A stretch of 59,912 nucleotides of DNA from Megasphaera sp. AM44-1BH (GTDB lineage Bacteria; Bacillota; Negativicutes; Veillonellales; Megasphaeraceae): contig NZ_QSFA01000017.1 in NCBI RefSeq assembly GCF_003467125.1, positions 1-59,912 of the forward strand, in the 5' to 3' direction. A program made the position numbers and the translations under genes. The notes beneath the pieces were generated by a model. The model had not been told where the DNA came from and searched no databases. It saw only the letters and a program-made list of their open reading frames with translations. This document shows, piece by piece, positions 36,297 to 44,863 of the stretch. The first letter of the stretch is position 1, and the number at the start of each line of letters is the position of its first letter.

Positions 36297-36326
36297 TAAA
36301 AAAAGCAGGCTCCCATGAGCCTGCTT
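36297..36326 (-). terminator. Attenuator terminator in front of aroF
   Basis: On minus AAGCAGGCTC, loop ATGG, GAGCCTGCTT and then a T run, 25 nt after the leader-peptide stop and 22 bp before the aroF start. The upstream deacetylase gene ends before the aro promoter, so this hairpin can only act inside the aro leader. Confidence 0.85.
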
Positions 36327-36350
36327 TATCCTGCATCTGCTGATACCGTC

Positions 36351-36506
36351 TTATACAGTGATACTATGCCACTTTCTCAGACAACCCATGTTCTCATCTT
36401 GTTTATGCAATTGGTCGCAGCAAAAATAGCCAGTGCCAAAATACAGGTAGGCCTGGCTGTTTCTAAAGCTGTATGCAATTGCCGTGAAAGACATAGTGTT
36501 GTTCAT
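36351..36506 (-). CDS. Aromatic-amino-acid-rich leader peptide of the aro operon (51 aa)
   Basis: The ATG at 36506 has AAGGAG seven bases upstream. The peptide MNNTMSFTAIAYSFRNSQAY continues with YLYF- and GYFCC-type residues: eight Phe/Tyr codons fall among residues 7-28, plus one Trp at 46. It is followed by a terminator and then aroF. This is the layout of ribosome-mediated attenuation, where stalling at Phe or Tyr codons under starvation lets transcription proceed. The peptide has no other recognisable function. I did not find an unambiguous antiterminator stem by eye. Confidence 0.75.
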   Translation of the reverse strand: MNNTMSFTAIAYSFRNSQAYLYFGTGYFCCDQLHKQDENMGCLRKWHSITV

Positions 36507-36550
36507 GGTACTGCTCCTTGCAGAATTAAAATGCAAAATGTGATGAATAC

Positions 36551-36579
36551 ATACTATACCGAAACTGTTTTCTTGTCAA
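36551..36579 (-). promoter_or_regulatory. Promoter of the aro operon
   Basis: TTGACA (36579-36574), 17 bp, TAGTAT (36556-36551) on minus; TATAGT at 15-bp spacing is an alternative -10. It lies between the deacetylase stop and the leader peptide. Confidence 0.65.
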
Positions 36580-36595
36580 GGACTTTTGTATATTT

Positions 36596-37480
36596 TTACC
36601 AGCTTGGCGGAATGGCCGTAGTGACGACACGGAAGGTATACCCCTGGCTCTTGAGCAGTTTAATGAGTTCCGGCAGGGCTTCTACCGTCGCCTGATGACC
36701 GCTGGCGTCATGCATGAGAATGACCAGATGACTGTGCAGATACGGCCGCAGTGCCAGCTGCTTCTTAATATTTTCCACTTCTTTTCCGGCAGTCTTTCCT
36801 GTTCCATCGGCGTCCCCGGTCAGAGAATTCCAGCCCACTTCAATATAGCCCTCCTGATTGAGGGCCTGCCAGAAAGCCTTGGTAAAATGTCCCGCCGTAC
36901 CGCCCGGCGCACGGCTGATAACTGGACGTACATGAATGACATCATAAATCAGTCCTGCCGTCTTATCGACTTCATCCATATAAGCCTGCGGCGACGCATA
37001 GATTTTTTTATAGTCATGACTGTATGAATGAATGCCAATAGCATTGCCCGATTCATAAATGGCTTTCACGACATCGGGATAACGTTCTACATTATTGCCT
37101 GTCAGGAAAAACGTAGCATGTATCTGTTCGTCTTTCAGGATTTTCAGGATTTTTGTCGTATTTTCTTTATTCGGACCATCATCAAAAGTCAGATAGGCCA
37201 CATGATCCCCATAATAATAATCTCTGGTCGTGCCATATGTCAGAGGAAGCCCCTTATCTTTACGCTGCTGTACCGTATAACGGTCGTATACAGGCAGGTC
37301 ATTATCGACAGCCGGCAGCGTAAAATCCTCTCCCACAAATGCCACATCGGGATGAGAAATAGAAGCAGCCTGCTGATGTACAGTCGCCGCAATATGCTGG
37401 CCGTGATGACTGTACAACAGCCATCCGCTTCCTGCTAACACACATATGGCCAATAAGCCGACGATTATTTTTCCCTTCAC
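36596..37480 (-). CDS. Membrane-anchored polysaccharide deacetylase (NodB domain)
   Basis: 294 aa with an N-terminal hydrophobic anchor (IIVGLLAICVLAGSGWLLY) and a periplasmic NodB domain. TFDDGPNKENT holds the base/metal aspartates, HSYSHDYKK the metal histidines, and RAPGGTAG and LILMHDASGHQ-like VILMHDASGH the last motifs. Family members de-N-acetylate peptidoglycan or related glycans. It is separated from the aro promoter by its own stop and has no obvious operon partner apart from the 37506 gene 26 bp upstream. Confidence 0.88.
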   Translation of the reverse strand: MKGKIIVGLLAICVLAGSGWLLYSHHGQHIAATVHQQAASISHPDVAFVGEDFTLPAVDNDLPVYDRYTVQQRKDKGLPLTYGTTRDYYYGDHVAYLTFDDGPNKENTTKILKILKDEQIHATFFLTGNNVERYPDVVKAIYESGNAIGIHSYSHDYKKIYASPQAYMDEVDKTAGLIYDVIHVRPVISRAPGGTAGHFTKAFWQALNQEGYIEVGWNSLTGDADGTGKTAGKEVENIKKQLALRPYLHSHLVILMHDASGHQATVEALPELIKLLKSQGYTFRVVTTAIPPSW

Positions 37481-37505
37481 GTTCTCGACTCCTTGTTTCC
37501 TTTAA

Positions 37506-38336
37506 CTACTTTTTAACCGGTTTCGTCGTCAGGCTGTTCTGACGGCTGAATCCTTTCCACGCTTTTTTAATCAGTATGCGCATCATATCGATAGTCAGAT
37601 TACGGCGTTCCTGCTCTGAACAGGGACCGAAATTTTCAAAATCCAGTTCTTCACTGACCATATGAGCCACATTTTCTCTGGCCTGCAATCCTTTGGCCGA
37701 TAATTCTTCACTGGCATTTTCCGCAATAGCAGCCACACCGGGCCGGCCACCGACGACGATACGCCACTGATGTTCTCCCATGGTGACGGCACCTGTCAGA
37801 TACGGCTGCTGTCCTGCTTCGCTTCGATAAGCCATATATGCCGTATAAACAAATTCCCGGGCAATCACGATTTCCGTAATCAATTCCCCCATAGGCGGAC
37901 AAGACAGATAATCCCGCAATTCCATGCGCCCTTTGTCTTCCAGGACTACATCGACAGTCAGGGACAAGAGAACTGGCAGCAGGACAGAAAAGGGCTGTTT
38001 GGACGCAATCAGGCCACCCAGCGTCGCATGCTGTTTCAACTCCCGGTCCGGCACATCTCTGAGTGATGCACAAATAGCGCCTCCTGCCAGCTCTTTCAAC
38101 AAGGGGGATTTCTCTATTTCTGCCATCGTCGTCATCGCGCCGACAGCGATTTCCTCTCCTCTGTCCCGGATATAGGAAAGCCCGGCATGATTCAATTCGA
38201 TGGCTAATTTATAATGAGCCCCTTTGCGTTTCAGCTCCTGCGCACCGGCTACCAGGACCGACGAGGCAACAGTCCGGTAGGCACTATACGCTTCAGCCGG
38301 TGTATGGGGAGCAATGACACTATCACTCGATACCAC
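37506..38336 (-). CDS. Orphan FAD-binding subunit of molybdenum hydroxylase type (XdhB/CoxM-like)
   Basis: 276 aa, GTG start after AAAGGAGGAGAGTCAA. The N-terminal part has the PCMH-type FAD domain (VASSVLVAGAQELKRKG, IAVGAMTTMAEIEKSPLL, HATLGGLIASKQPF) and the C-terminal part the CO-dehydrogenase flavoprotein domain. In known enzymes this subunit needs a [2Fe-2S] subunit and a molybdopterin subunit. Neither is encoded nearby, and the FAD loops are somewhat divergent (ATLGG instead of TIGGN). Its role here is therefore unknown; it may complement a complex encoded elsewhere. Confidence 0.75.
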   Translation of the reverse strand: MVSSDSVIAPHTPAEAYSAYRTVASSVLVAGAQELKRKGAHYKLAIELNHAGLSYIRDRGEEIAVGAMTTMAEIEKSPLLKELAGGAICASLRDVPDRELKQHATLGGLIASKQPFSVLLPVLLSLTVDVVLEDKGRMELRDYLSCPPMGELITEIVIAREFVYTAYMAYRSEAGQQPYLTGAVTMGEHQWRIVVGGRPGVAAIAENASEELSAKGLQARENVAHMVSEELDFENFGPCSEQERRNLTIDMMRILIKKAWKGFSRQNSLTTKPVKK

Positions 38337-38370
38337 TTGACTCTCCTCCTTTCACAATAGTTTTATTCTA

Positions 38371-39099
38371 TTACTTTAACAGCCCTTGTGCAACATGGCT
38401 GCGATGCAAATCCAAAATAAACGACTCATGGGTACAATCCAGAATCCTCTCAATCAGCGTATCCGGTCCCAGTTTATCATAAGCTTCCATCTCATCGGCA
38501 TACACCAGAACGGGCATCAGCAGTTGTATGGTTATCCCATCGTCCAGAGTCAGTTCTCCCAGTTCACCGTCAAACTGCACCATAAGAACCCCGCAAAGGT
38601 CGCTTCCCGGTATAAACGGTTCGCCCTGTTCCGAATTGGGGAGCATGAATCCGTACGACATCCACAGATGATGGGCATGGGGAAATTTAGCCAGATCGCG
38701 GAGCATACGCAGCGGCCAGGCCGACGGTTCTTCGATGGAAAGATGATGGCTATCGGCAAACGGCCAGTCTGACGGCAGCATCAGGCAAAGCTCACTATAG
38801 GATTCCCGTACTTCGCCATTTTCAGTCCCTTCGGGATATGTCATGGGCGCCGCACTCATTCCCAGGGTATGAATAAAATAGAACGGTTCTTCTGCTGTAG
38901 GATACAAAACCTCTATATCTACCGGCAAGGGCAGTGATCCGGTATCTGCCAGGGCCGCCCGGGTCCGGTTTGGGAACAGCCTATAGAAATACTGCTCCAC
39001 CGCTTCGGCATAGTCACGATGCAATACTGGCACGGGCTCCATTATCCGGTCATTCATAGAAAAGAAATGCGTGCTTTTATGAATAGTACAACGGTCCAT
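38371..39099 (-). CDS. SUFU (suppressor of fused) domain protein
   Basis: 242 aa; the pattern FYFIHTLGMSAAPM followed by ELCLMLPSDWP and the later FIPGSDLCGVLMVQF stretch match bacterial SUFU-domain proteins. These are soluble and of poorly known function; some are immunity proteins of polymorphic toxins, others housekeeping orphans. No toxin gene is adjacent. The start at 39099 is supported by AAGGGGGGATACCG. Confidence 0.7.
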   Translation of the reverse strand: MDRCTIHKSTHFFSMNDRIMEPVPVLHRDYAEAVEQYFYRLFPNRTRAALADTGSLPLPVDIEVLYPTAEEPFYFIHTLGMSAAPMTYPEGTENGEVRESYSELCLMLPSDWPFADSHHLSIEEPSAWPLRMLRDLAKFPHAHHLWMSYGFMLPNSEQGEPFIPGSDLCGVLMVQFDGELGELTLDDGITIQLLMPVLVYADEMEAYDKLGPDTLIERILDCTHESFILDLHRSHVAQGLLK

Positions 39100-39162
39100 C
39101 GGTATCCCCCCTTACTTTCTACCTTACTATAACATAGACCGGCCGTTTGTTGAACCCGTCAA

Positions 39163-39226
39163 ACAGCCTTTCCCGCCTTCTGGCTGCGAACAAATACCAT
39201 TAAACAGGGAAAAGGCTGTCTTTTTA
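39163..39226 (+). terminator. Orphan terminator-like hairpin
   Basis: ACAGCCTTTCCC and GGGAAAAGGCTGT form a 12-bp stem around a long loop and are followed by CTTTTT on plus. No plus-strand gene ends here, so it could end an unannotated small RNA or act on antisense transcription. Confidence 0.4.
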
Positions 39227-39511
39227 CCTGTTTTAGTCAGTATACACTATATATACATTATATGCAGACGTACCTTTTGTTACGTATAATACGTATGGTT
39301 TATAATACATTTTGTCCTCATATAGCAAACATATATAGTTTATTTATACTATATTACAAATTATCATTTATCAAATAATATTAAAGCATGATACAGAAGT
39401 TTATTTAAACTTTAACGTAATCAAATTAATATAATTTATTTATTGTCACGTCTCATTTATATTTTTAGCATTTTGTTGAAAACGTTATAATTTATTTTCA
39501 CATTATGGTAT

Positions 39512-39539
39512 TTGCAAACGAAAAAAAAAGTGTTATGAT
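39512..39539 (+). promoter_or_regulatory. Probable promoter of gdhA
   Basis: TTGCAA, 16 bp (mostly A), TATGAT, about 55 bp before the start codon. Confidence 0.5.
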
Positions 39540-39594
39540 AAGGCCGTAGAGAGAAGTTCGGGGTAAACTAATTTTTCAAATGAGGTGAAGCTTT

Positions 39595-40944
39595 ATGAAC
39601 AAGTATCTTGCATCTGTAATCGAAAACGTCAAAACGAAACATGCCAATGAACCGGAATTTGTCCAGACCGTAGAAGAAGTATTGTCGTCTCTGGATCCTG
39701 TTGTAGAACGCCATCCGGAATACGAAAAATACGATCTCCTGAATCGTATGGTCGAACCAGAACGGATGTTTACATTCCGCGTTGTCTGGGAAGATGACAA
39801 CGGCAAAATCCATACGAACACCGGTTACCGTTGCCAGTTCAACGGCGCAATCGGGCCATACAAAGGCGGTCTCCGTTTCCAGAAAAACGTATATCCCGGT
39901 ATCATTAAGTTCCTCGGTTTCGAACAGATTTTCAAGAACTCTCTGACGGGTCTTCCTATTGGCGGCGCTAAAGGCGGCGCAGACTTTGATCCTGATGGCA
40001 AATCCGATGCTGAAATCATGCGTTTCTGCCAGAGCTATATGCAGGCCCTGTATCGGTACATCGGTCCGGATATCGACGTTCCGGCTGGTGATATGGGCGT
40101 TGGCGGCCGTGAAATCGGTTATCTCTTTGGTGAATACCGCCGTCTGAAAGGATGCTTCGAAAATGGCGTACTGACCGGCAAAGGCTTCAGCTATGGCGGT
40201 TCCCGTATCCGTCCGGAAGCAACAGGTTATGGTGCCGTATACTATCTGGAAAATGTCCTCAAACACGATGGCGAAGACATTAAGGGCAAAACGATTGCCG
40301 CTGCTGGTTTCGGTAACGTTTGCTGGGGTATCTGCAAGAAAGCTGCCCAGCTCGGTGCCAAAGTCGTTACTCTCTCTGGTCCGGATGGCTACATCTATGA
40401 TCCCGATGGCGTCGTAACAGAAGAAAAAATCAATTACCTCCTCGAAATGCGTGCTTCCGGCCGCAACCGTGTCCAGGACTATGCTGATAAATTCGGCGTA
40501 GAATTCCATCCGGGTGAAAAACCTTGGGGTGTCAAAGTTGATATCATTATGCCGTCGGCTATGCAGAACGACGTACATATGAAAGAAGCAAAACAGATCG
40601 TCGCTAATGGTATCCGGTATTACATCGAAGTTGCCAACATGCCTACTACCAACGACGCACTGAAATATTTAATGGAACAGCCGAACATGATCGTTGCTCC
40701 GTCCAAAGCCGTAAACGCCGGTGGCGTTGCTACATCCGCTCTGGAAATGAGCCAGAACAGCGAACGTCTCGTCTGGACAGCTGAAGAAGTCGATGCCCGT
40801 CTCCATGAAATCATGAACACGATTTATCAGAACTCCGTAGACGCAGCAGAACGTAATGGCTTAGGATACAACCTCGTAGCCGGTGCTAACATTGCAGGCT
40901 TCGAACGCGTAGCCGATGCTATGCTCCAGCAGGGTGTATTCTAA
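39595..40944 (+). CDS. gdhA: NADP-type glutamate dehydrogenase
   Basis: 449-aa hexameric-type enzyme aminating 2-oxoglutarate to glutamate. GAIGPYKGGLRFQKNVYPG, GLPIGGAKGGADFDPDGKS (catalytic lysine region), VPAGDMGVGGREIGYLFGEYRR and the Rossmann AAAGFGNVCWG are visible. GAGGTGAAGCTTT gives a clear start. Length and motifs fit the biosynthetic class. Codon use is strongly biased toward common codons, as in highly expressed genes. Confidence 0.95.
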   Translation: MNKYLASVIENVKTKHANEPEFVQTVEEVLSSLDPVVERHPEYEKYDLLNRMVEPERMFTFRVVWEDDNGKIHTNTGYRCQFNGAIGPYKGGLRFQKNVYPGIIKFLGFEQIFKNSLTGLPIGGAKGGADFDPDGKSDAEIMRFCQSYMQALYRYIGPDIDVPAGDMGVGGREIGYLFGEYRRLKGCFENGVLTGKGFSYGGSRIRPEATGYGAVYYLENVLKHDGEDIKGKTIAAAGFGNVCWGICKKAAQLGAKVVTLSGPDGYIYDPDGVVTEEKINYLLEMRASGRNRVQDYADKFGVEFHPGEKPWGVKVDIIMPSAMQNDVHMKEAKQIVANGIRYYIEVANMPTTNDALKYLMEQPNMIVAPSKAVNAGGVATSALEMSQNSERLVWTAEEVDARLHEIMNTIYQNSVDAAERNGLGYNLVAGANIAGFERVADAMLQQGVF

Positions 40945-40978
40945 ATTTACAACTTCATAACCCACGCGAATCACTTAG

Positions 40979-41009
40979 GAGGCTGTCTTTTCAGACAGCC
41001 TCTTTTTTA
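40979..41009 (+). terminator. Terminator of gdhA
   Basis: GAGGCTGTCT / AGACAGCCTC, 4-nt loop, then TTTTTTAT. Confidence 0.92.
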
Positions 41010-41081
41010 TACCGTCATGATGCAGCTGGCAAAGACATAGTATCCTATCGATACCCGGCAAAGGAAAACGCAACACAAAAG

Positions 41082-41123
41082 AACGGGATTGCATGCAGGC
41101 TCCGACCCTCATGCAATCCCGTT
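41082..41123 (-). terminator. Terminator of fbp
   Basis: AACGGGATTGCATG / CATGCAATCCCGTT, a perfect 14-bp stem, with CTTTTG following on minus. Confidence 0.8.
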
Positions 41124-41152
41124 TTACTATACAAAAATCCACCTGCGTTTCG

Positions 41153-43063
41153 TCAGTCATCGCGCCGTTCGATAATAATCCCCTGCCGGTATGCCTGGAG
41201 CAGAGCTTTCAGATCATCAATCATCTGCAATAGCTTTTTGCCATTGTCCGTGTCACCAATCATGACCCGTTTGGGTTCCAGTTCGACCTGCGTCGATTCT
41301 GAACCCATATCGGCATTGGTCCGCAGAACTTCCTCTACGTCCGTAAACGGATAATGCGCCTTGATACGGATACCGTGAGAATTGAAAATCAATGTATAAC
41401 CGGCAATGCCTGTCGAATTCTGATAGGCTTTGCAAAAGCCCCCGTCAATGCAGAGTTCTTTACCTTCTGCCCGGATAGGACTTTCTCCTTTTTTGACTTT
41501 TACCGGCGTATGTCCATTGATAATATGACCTTGCGGAGAATCGATACCAAATTCATGAAGAATCTTGACGCATTCATCCTTATCCCTGTTCAACCGGAAA
41601 TAAGCATTTTCCGGTTCTTTCCACGTCTCTTTATCGGCAATATAGCTGCGTTCAAAGGTCTTTACAATCCGGCCGGATACAGGGGAATCGGGGCCGCCCC
41701 ACATATACCACATGTAATCCAGGCTGTCCGTATCCCGTTTGGTATACGCCCGACGCGCCATATAGTCGGCCCGATCCATAAAAGCCCGGCCTTTGTAACC
41801 ATGACCGTCAAAATAAATTTCTTTAAAGCTCCCATCATCGTTGAGGGGCAGGCTGCCATGGAACAATAAATTGTTATTGTAGCAACGGTACATAGAGCCA
41901 TGGCTGTACAGGAACTGAATATGCCGCTGGAGCCGTTCGCTCTGCAAAAATTCAGTCTGCAAATCAGCCATAATGCGATGTTCCTCCGGAGACAGGGTAT
42001 AGGGATCCTGAGGATTGAACGTAGGAAAATCCGTCGTAGTCAGTTCATAGGTTCCGGAATCCAGCGTAATGGTCCCTGTTTCCAGATTGATTTTATGGAA
42101 CAGCAGGCGGTCATCCATATTATATTCCGGATGACGGAATATAACCTGCCCTTCCAGCTTGGATAAAATGACATTAATTGCCTTGACCATCGGTTCGATG
42201 CCGTCATCTTTGGTATACATTTTCAAGGCAAACAGGGCCAGCGGACGCAGACTGATGCCATACCCGCTTTCCAGAATCTCCAAATTATGATAGCGGATAT
42301 TATTGCGCAGGACATTGGCAATACAGGCAGCACTGCCGGCGGCAGCTCCCATCCAGAGAATGTCATGATTACCCCACTGGATATCCATGGAATGATGATG
42401 CATGAGATTATCCATGATTTTATCTGCATGGGGACCCCGGTCATAAATATCGCCGATAATATGCAGATGATCCACAGCCAGCCGTTTAATCAAAGCCGTC
42501 AGCGCATAAATAAAAGAACGGGTACTCCCCGTTTCCAGAATCGTGTCGAGGATTTTGGAATGATAGACATGACGGTTTTTATCTTCATCCGGCTGGGCAT
42601 GAAGCAATTCATCGATGACGAACCGGAAAACCGGTGGCATCGCCTTACGTACCTTGGAACGGGTATACTTGGACGAAAGCAATTTCGCCAGACGAATCAG
42701 ATGATGGAGCGTCTTACGGGCCCATTTGTCCGTTACCAGCTTTTTGCGGTTCATAAGATCCAGTTTTTCTTTTGGATAATAAATGAGTGTCAGCAGGTCA
42801 TCCCGTTCTTCCTGACTCATGGAATTGGAAAAGAGCATTTCCACTTTTTCCCGGATAACACCGGAACAATTATTCAATATATGATAAAACGCTTCATATT
42901 CACCATGGAGGTCGCTCATGAAATGTTCCGTTCCCTTTGGCAGATTCACGATAGCCTGCAAATTGATGATTTCTGTAAACGTCGCTTCCTGGGTCGGGTA
43001 TTCTTTAGCCAGGAGTTCCAGATATTTGATATATTCATCGGAATATCCAGCATAATTTTCCAT
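41153..43063 (-). CDS. fbp: Fructose-1,6-bisphosphatase, class III
   Basis: 636 aa, the Firmicute-type enzyme of gluconeogenesis with a calcineurin-like metallophosphatase fold. Metal ligands are in FMSDLHGEYEAF, IIGDIYDRGPHAD, WGNHDILWMGA and NGHTPVKVKKGE. The long middle insertion is normal for class III. Gluconeogenesis fits growth on lactate or amino acids. Single-gene unit flanked by terminators. Confidence 0.94.
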   Translation of the reverse strand: MENYAGYSDEYIKYLELLAKEYPTQEATFTEIINLQAIVNLPKGTEHFMSDLHGEYEAFYHILNNCSGVIREKVEMLFSNSMSQEERDDLLTLIYYPKEKLDLMNRKKLVTDKWARKTLHHLIRLAKLLSSKYTRSKVRKAMPPVFRFVIDELLHAQPDEDKNRHVYHSKILDTILETGSTRSFIYALTALIKRLAVDHLHIIGDIYDRGPHADKIMDNLMHHHSMDIQWGNHDILWMGAAAGSAACIANVLRNNIRYHNLEILESGYGISLRPLALFALKMYTKDDGIEPMVKAINVILSKLEGQVIFRHPEYNMDDRLLFHKINLETGTITLDSGTYELTTTDFPTFNPQDPYTLSPEEHRIMADLQTEFLQSERLQRHIQFLYSHGSMYRCYNNNLLFHGSLPLNDDGSFKEIYFDGHGYKGRAFMDRADYMARRAYTKRDTDSLDYMWYMWGGPDSPVSGRIVKTFERSYIADKETWKEPENAYFRLNRDKDECVKILHEFGIDSPQGHIINGHTPVKVKKGESPIRAEGKELCIDGGFCKAYQNSTGIAGYTLIFNSHGIRIKAHYPFTDVEEVLRTNADMGSESTQVELEPKRVMIGDTDNGKKLLQMIDDLKALLQAYRQGIIIERRDD

Positions 43064-43175
43064 TTATCGTATCTCCCCATTCTTCGGCCGTGCCGATCAT
43101 GATATACAAAGTCTTTACTTATATTGTACACGAAAACCGGCATAAAAATCTAGGGATGTACAGAGGATGCACAAA

Positions 43176-43216
43176 ACCCTCACAAGACAGACCGGAAAAA
43201 TCTGACTTGTGAGGGT
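43176..43216 (-). terminator. Terminator of the CoA-transferase gene
   Basis: ACCCTCACAAG / CTTGTGAGGGT, 11 bp, followed by TTTTG on minus. Confidence 0.8.
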
Positions 43217-43222
43217 AGTATG

Positions 43223-44725
43223 CTATTTCATACTCCCTGTTTCCAGGTAGCGCTGCTGCCATGACAGGGCCTCTTTCAGGAGCTGTGGTTCATGCTGGCT
43301 GCCCGTTGCAGCAATAGCCCGGTTCAGATAATCTGTGAGCTGGTCTCTGTAATCCGGGTGGGCACAGTTAGCTATGATAGTCCTTGCCCGTTCGACAGGA
43401 GAAAGACCGCGCAGGTCTGCAATGCCCTGTTCCGTACAGAGGACATCCACATCGTGCTCCGTGTGATCTACGTGGGAGCACATGGGAACTACGGAACTGA
43501 TGGCGCCGTTTTTTGCCGTCGAACTGGTAAAGAAAATCGTCAGATATCCCGCCCGGGCAAAGTCCCCGGAACCGCCAATTCCATTCATGAGACGACTGCC
43601 ACAGATATGTGTCGAATTGACCTGACCATAGATATCAAACTCAATGGCCGTATTCATGGCAATAGCTCCGATGCGGCGGATCACTTCGGGATTATTAGAA
43701 ATTTCCTGGGGTCGTATGACGATTTTTTTCCGGTACTCATCGATGTGTTCATAGAAATGCTTCAGCCCTTCCGGTGATGCTGAAATAGAAGCCGTCGATA
43801 CGGCATCGACTTTCCCGGCATCGATGAGGGTAAACATGCCGTCCTGGAGCACTTCCGTAAAGATAGACAAATGTTCGAAATCACTTTTGGCCAGCCCCTG
43901 AATGACCGCATTGGCTACGGATCCGACACCGGACTGGAGTGGCAGGAGATGCTCCGGCAGCCGGCCTTTAGCTACTTCATCCTTAAAAAACTGCACGATG
44001 AGATTTCCCATTTTCCGGCCCGCATCATCAACAGGTTTAAACGACCGGGGAGCATCGGGAATATCACAGGGGACAATAGCAACGATTTTATCCCAGCCGC
44101 AGGTGATATACGGCTTCCCAATACGGTCCCCTGTATGGACGATGGGAATGGGTACACGGAATGGAGGATTGGGAATATCGTATACGTCGTGCATCCCTTC
44201 CAGACTGAGTGGCTGGGTCACGTTGATTTCTACGACGACTTTCTGACACACGTCAATCATAGCCGGCGTCGTTCCTACAGACGTAGTAGGGATGAGATTT
44301 CCTTCTTCTGTGATAGCTGCCGCTTCCACCACGACGATATCGGGGTGCTTCATGAACCCTTCCCTTAGCATCTGGGCAAATACGCTGACGTGATAATCGG
44401 CATAAGCCACACTGCCATCATTGATTTCGCGGCGCAGATCTTTATTCGTATGATAGGAAAACCGGCGGGAAATGCCATGTACCCGTGCCAGGGCCCCATC
44501 AATTTCATCACCGATGGATGCCCCAGCATACAGCGTAATCTGAAAATGTTCCCGTTCTATCCGCTTCGCCAGAGCCAGCGGTACGGCTTTGGGATACCCG
44601 GCCGGTGTAAACCCCGATACAGCCACAATATCATCGGGATGAATCAGCTCCGCCGCTTCTTCTGCCGTCGTAACTCTGGACATGTATGCTTTATTTCGTA
44701 TGCGATCTGAAATATCAATCATCAA
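43223..44725 (-). CDS. Acetyl-CoA hydrolase/transferase family, probable succinyl-CoA:acetate CoA-transferase
   Basis: 500-aa family I-type CoA-transferase (Cat1/AarC group). It has VSGFTPAGYPKAVPLAL, the catalytic glutamate in SIFTEVLQDGM, the glycine loop GIGGSGDFARAGY and FTSSTAKNGAISSVVPM. It would swap CoA between succinyl-CoA (or propionyl/butyryl-CoA) and acetate. The location just downstream of korDABC on the same strand suggests that it consumes succinyl-CoA made there. About 138 bp separate them without a clear terminator. Confidence 0.85.
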   Translation of the reverse strand: MMIDISDRIRNKAYMSRVTTAEEAAELIHPDDIVAVSGFTPAGYPKAVPLALAKRIEREHFQITLYAGASIGDEIDGALARVHGISRRFSYHTNKDLRREINDGSVAYADYHVSVFAQMLREGFMKHPDIVVVEAAAITEEGNLIPTTSVGTTPAMIDVCQKVVVEINVTQPLSLEGMHDVYDIPNPPFRVPIPIVHTGDRIGKPYITCGWDKIVAIVPCDIPDAPRSFKPVDDAGRKMGNLIVQFFKDEVAKGRLPEHLLPLQSGVGSVANAVIQGLAKSDFEHLSIFTEVLQDGMFTLIDAGKVDAVSTASISASPEGLKHFYEHIDEYRKKIVIRPQEISNNPEVIRRIGAIAMNTAIEFDIYGQVNSTHICGSRLMNGIGGSGDFARAGYLTIFFTSSTAKNGAISSVVPMCSHVDHTEHDVDVLCTEQGIADLRGLSPVERARTIIANCAHPDYRDQLTDYLNRAIAATGSQHEPQLLKEALSWQQRYLETGSMK

Positions 44726-44863
44726 AATCCCTCATTTCCTGCATCAAGTTTCTTATCATGCATAAGTAAAAAACATAATTCGTATGTATTTCATATATTA
44801 GTATAGCACGATTCATAGCATTCTGGTACATGCCGATACGCCTATATCCGGAAAGAGGGGAAT

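Larger units (their letters stand above)
39100..39594. other. AT-rich intergenic region before gdhA
   Basis: About 495 bp without a gene. It holds a long stem-loop on plus (39163-39226) and a likely gdhA promoter (39512-39539). The middle part (39230-39500) is very AT-rich with many short T/A tracts, possibly an UP-element or curved DNA; nothing else is recognised. Confidence 0.5.

Noticed and set aside
36303..36326. Terminator of the polysaccharide deacetylase gene
   Set aside because: The aro promoter and leader peptide lie between the deacetylase stop and this hairpin, so it belongs to the aro leader.
38371..39099. Immunity protein of a polymorphic toxin system
   Set aside because: The SUFU family includes such proteins, but no toxin, secretion or repeat gene adjoins it.
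39568..40578. 336-aa minus-strand reading frame
   Set aside because: Antisense shadow of gdhA produced by its strong codon bias.
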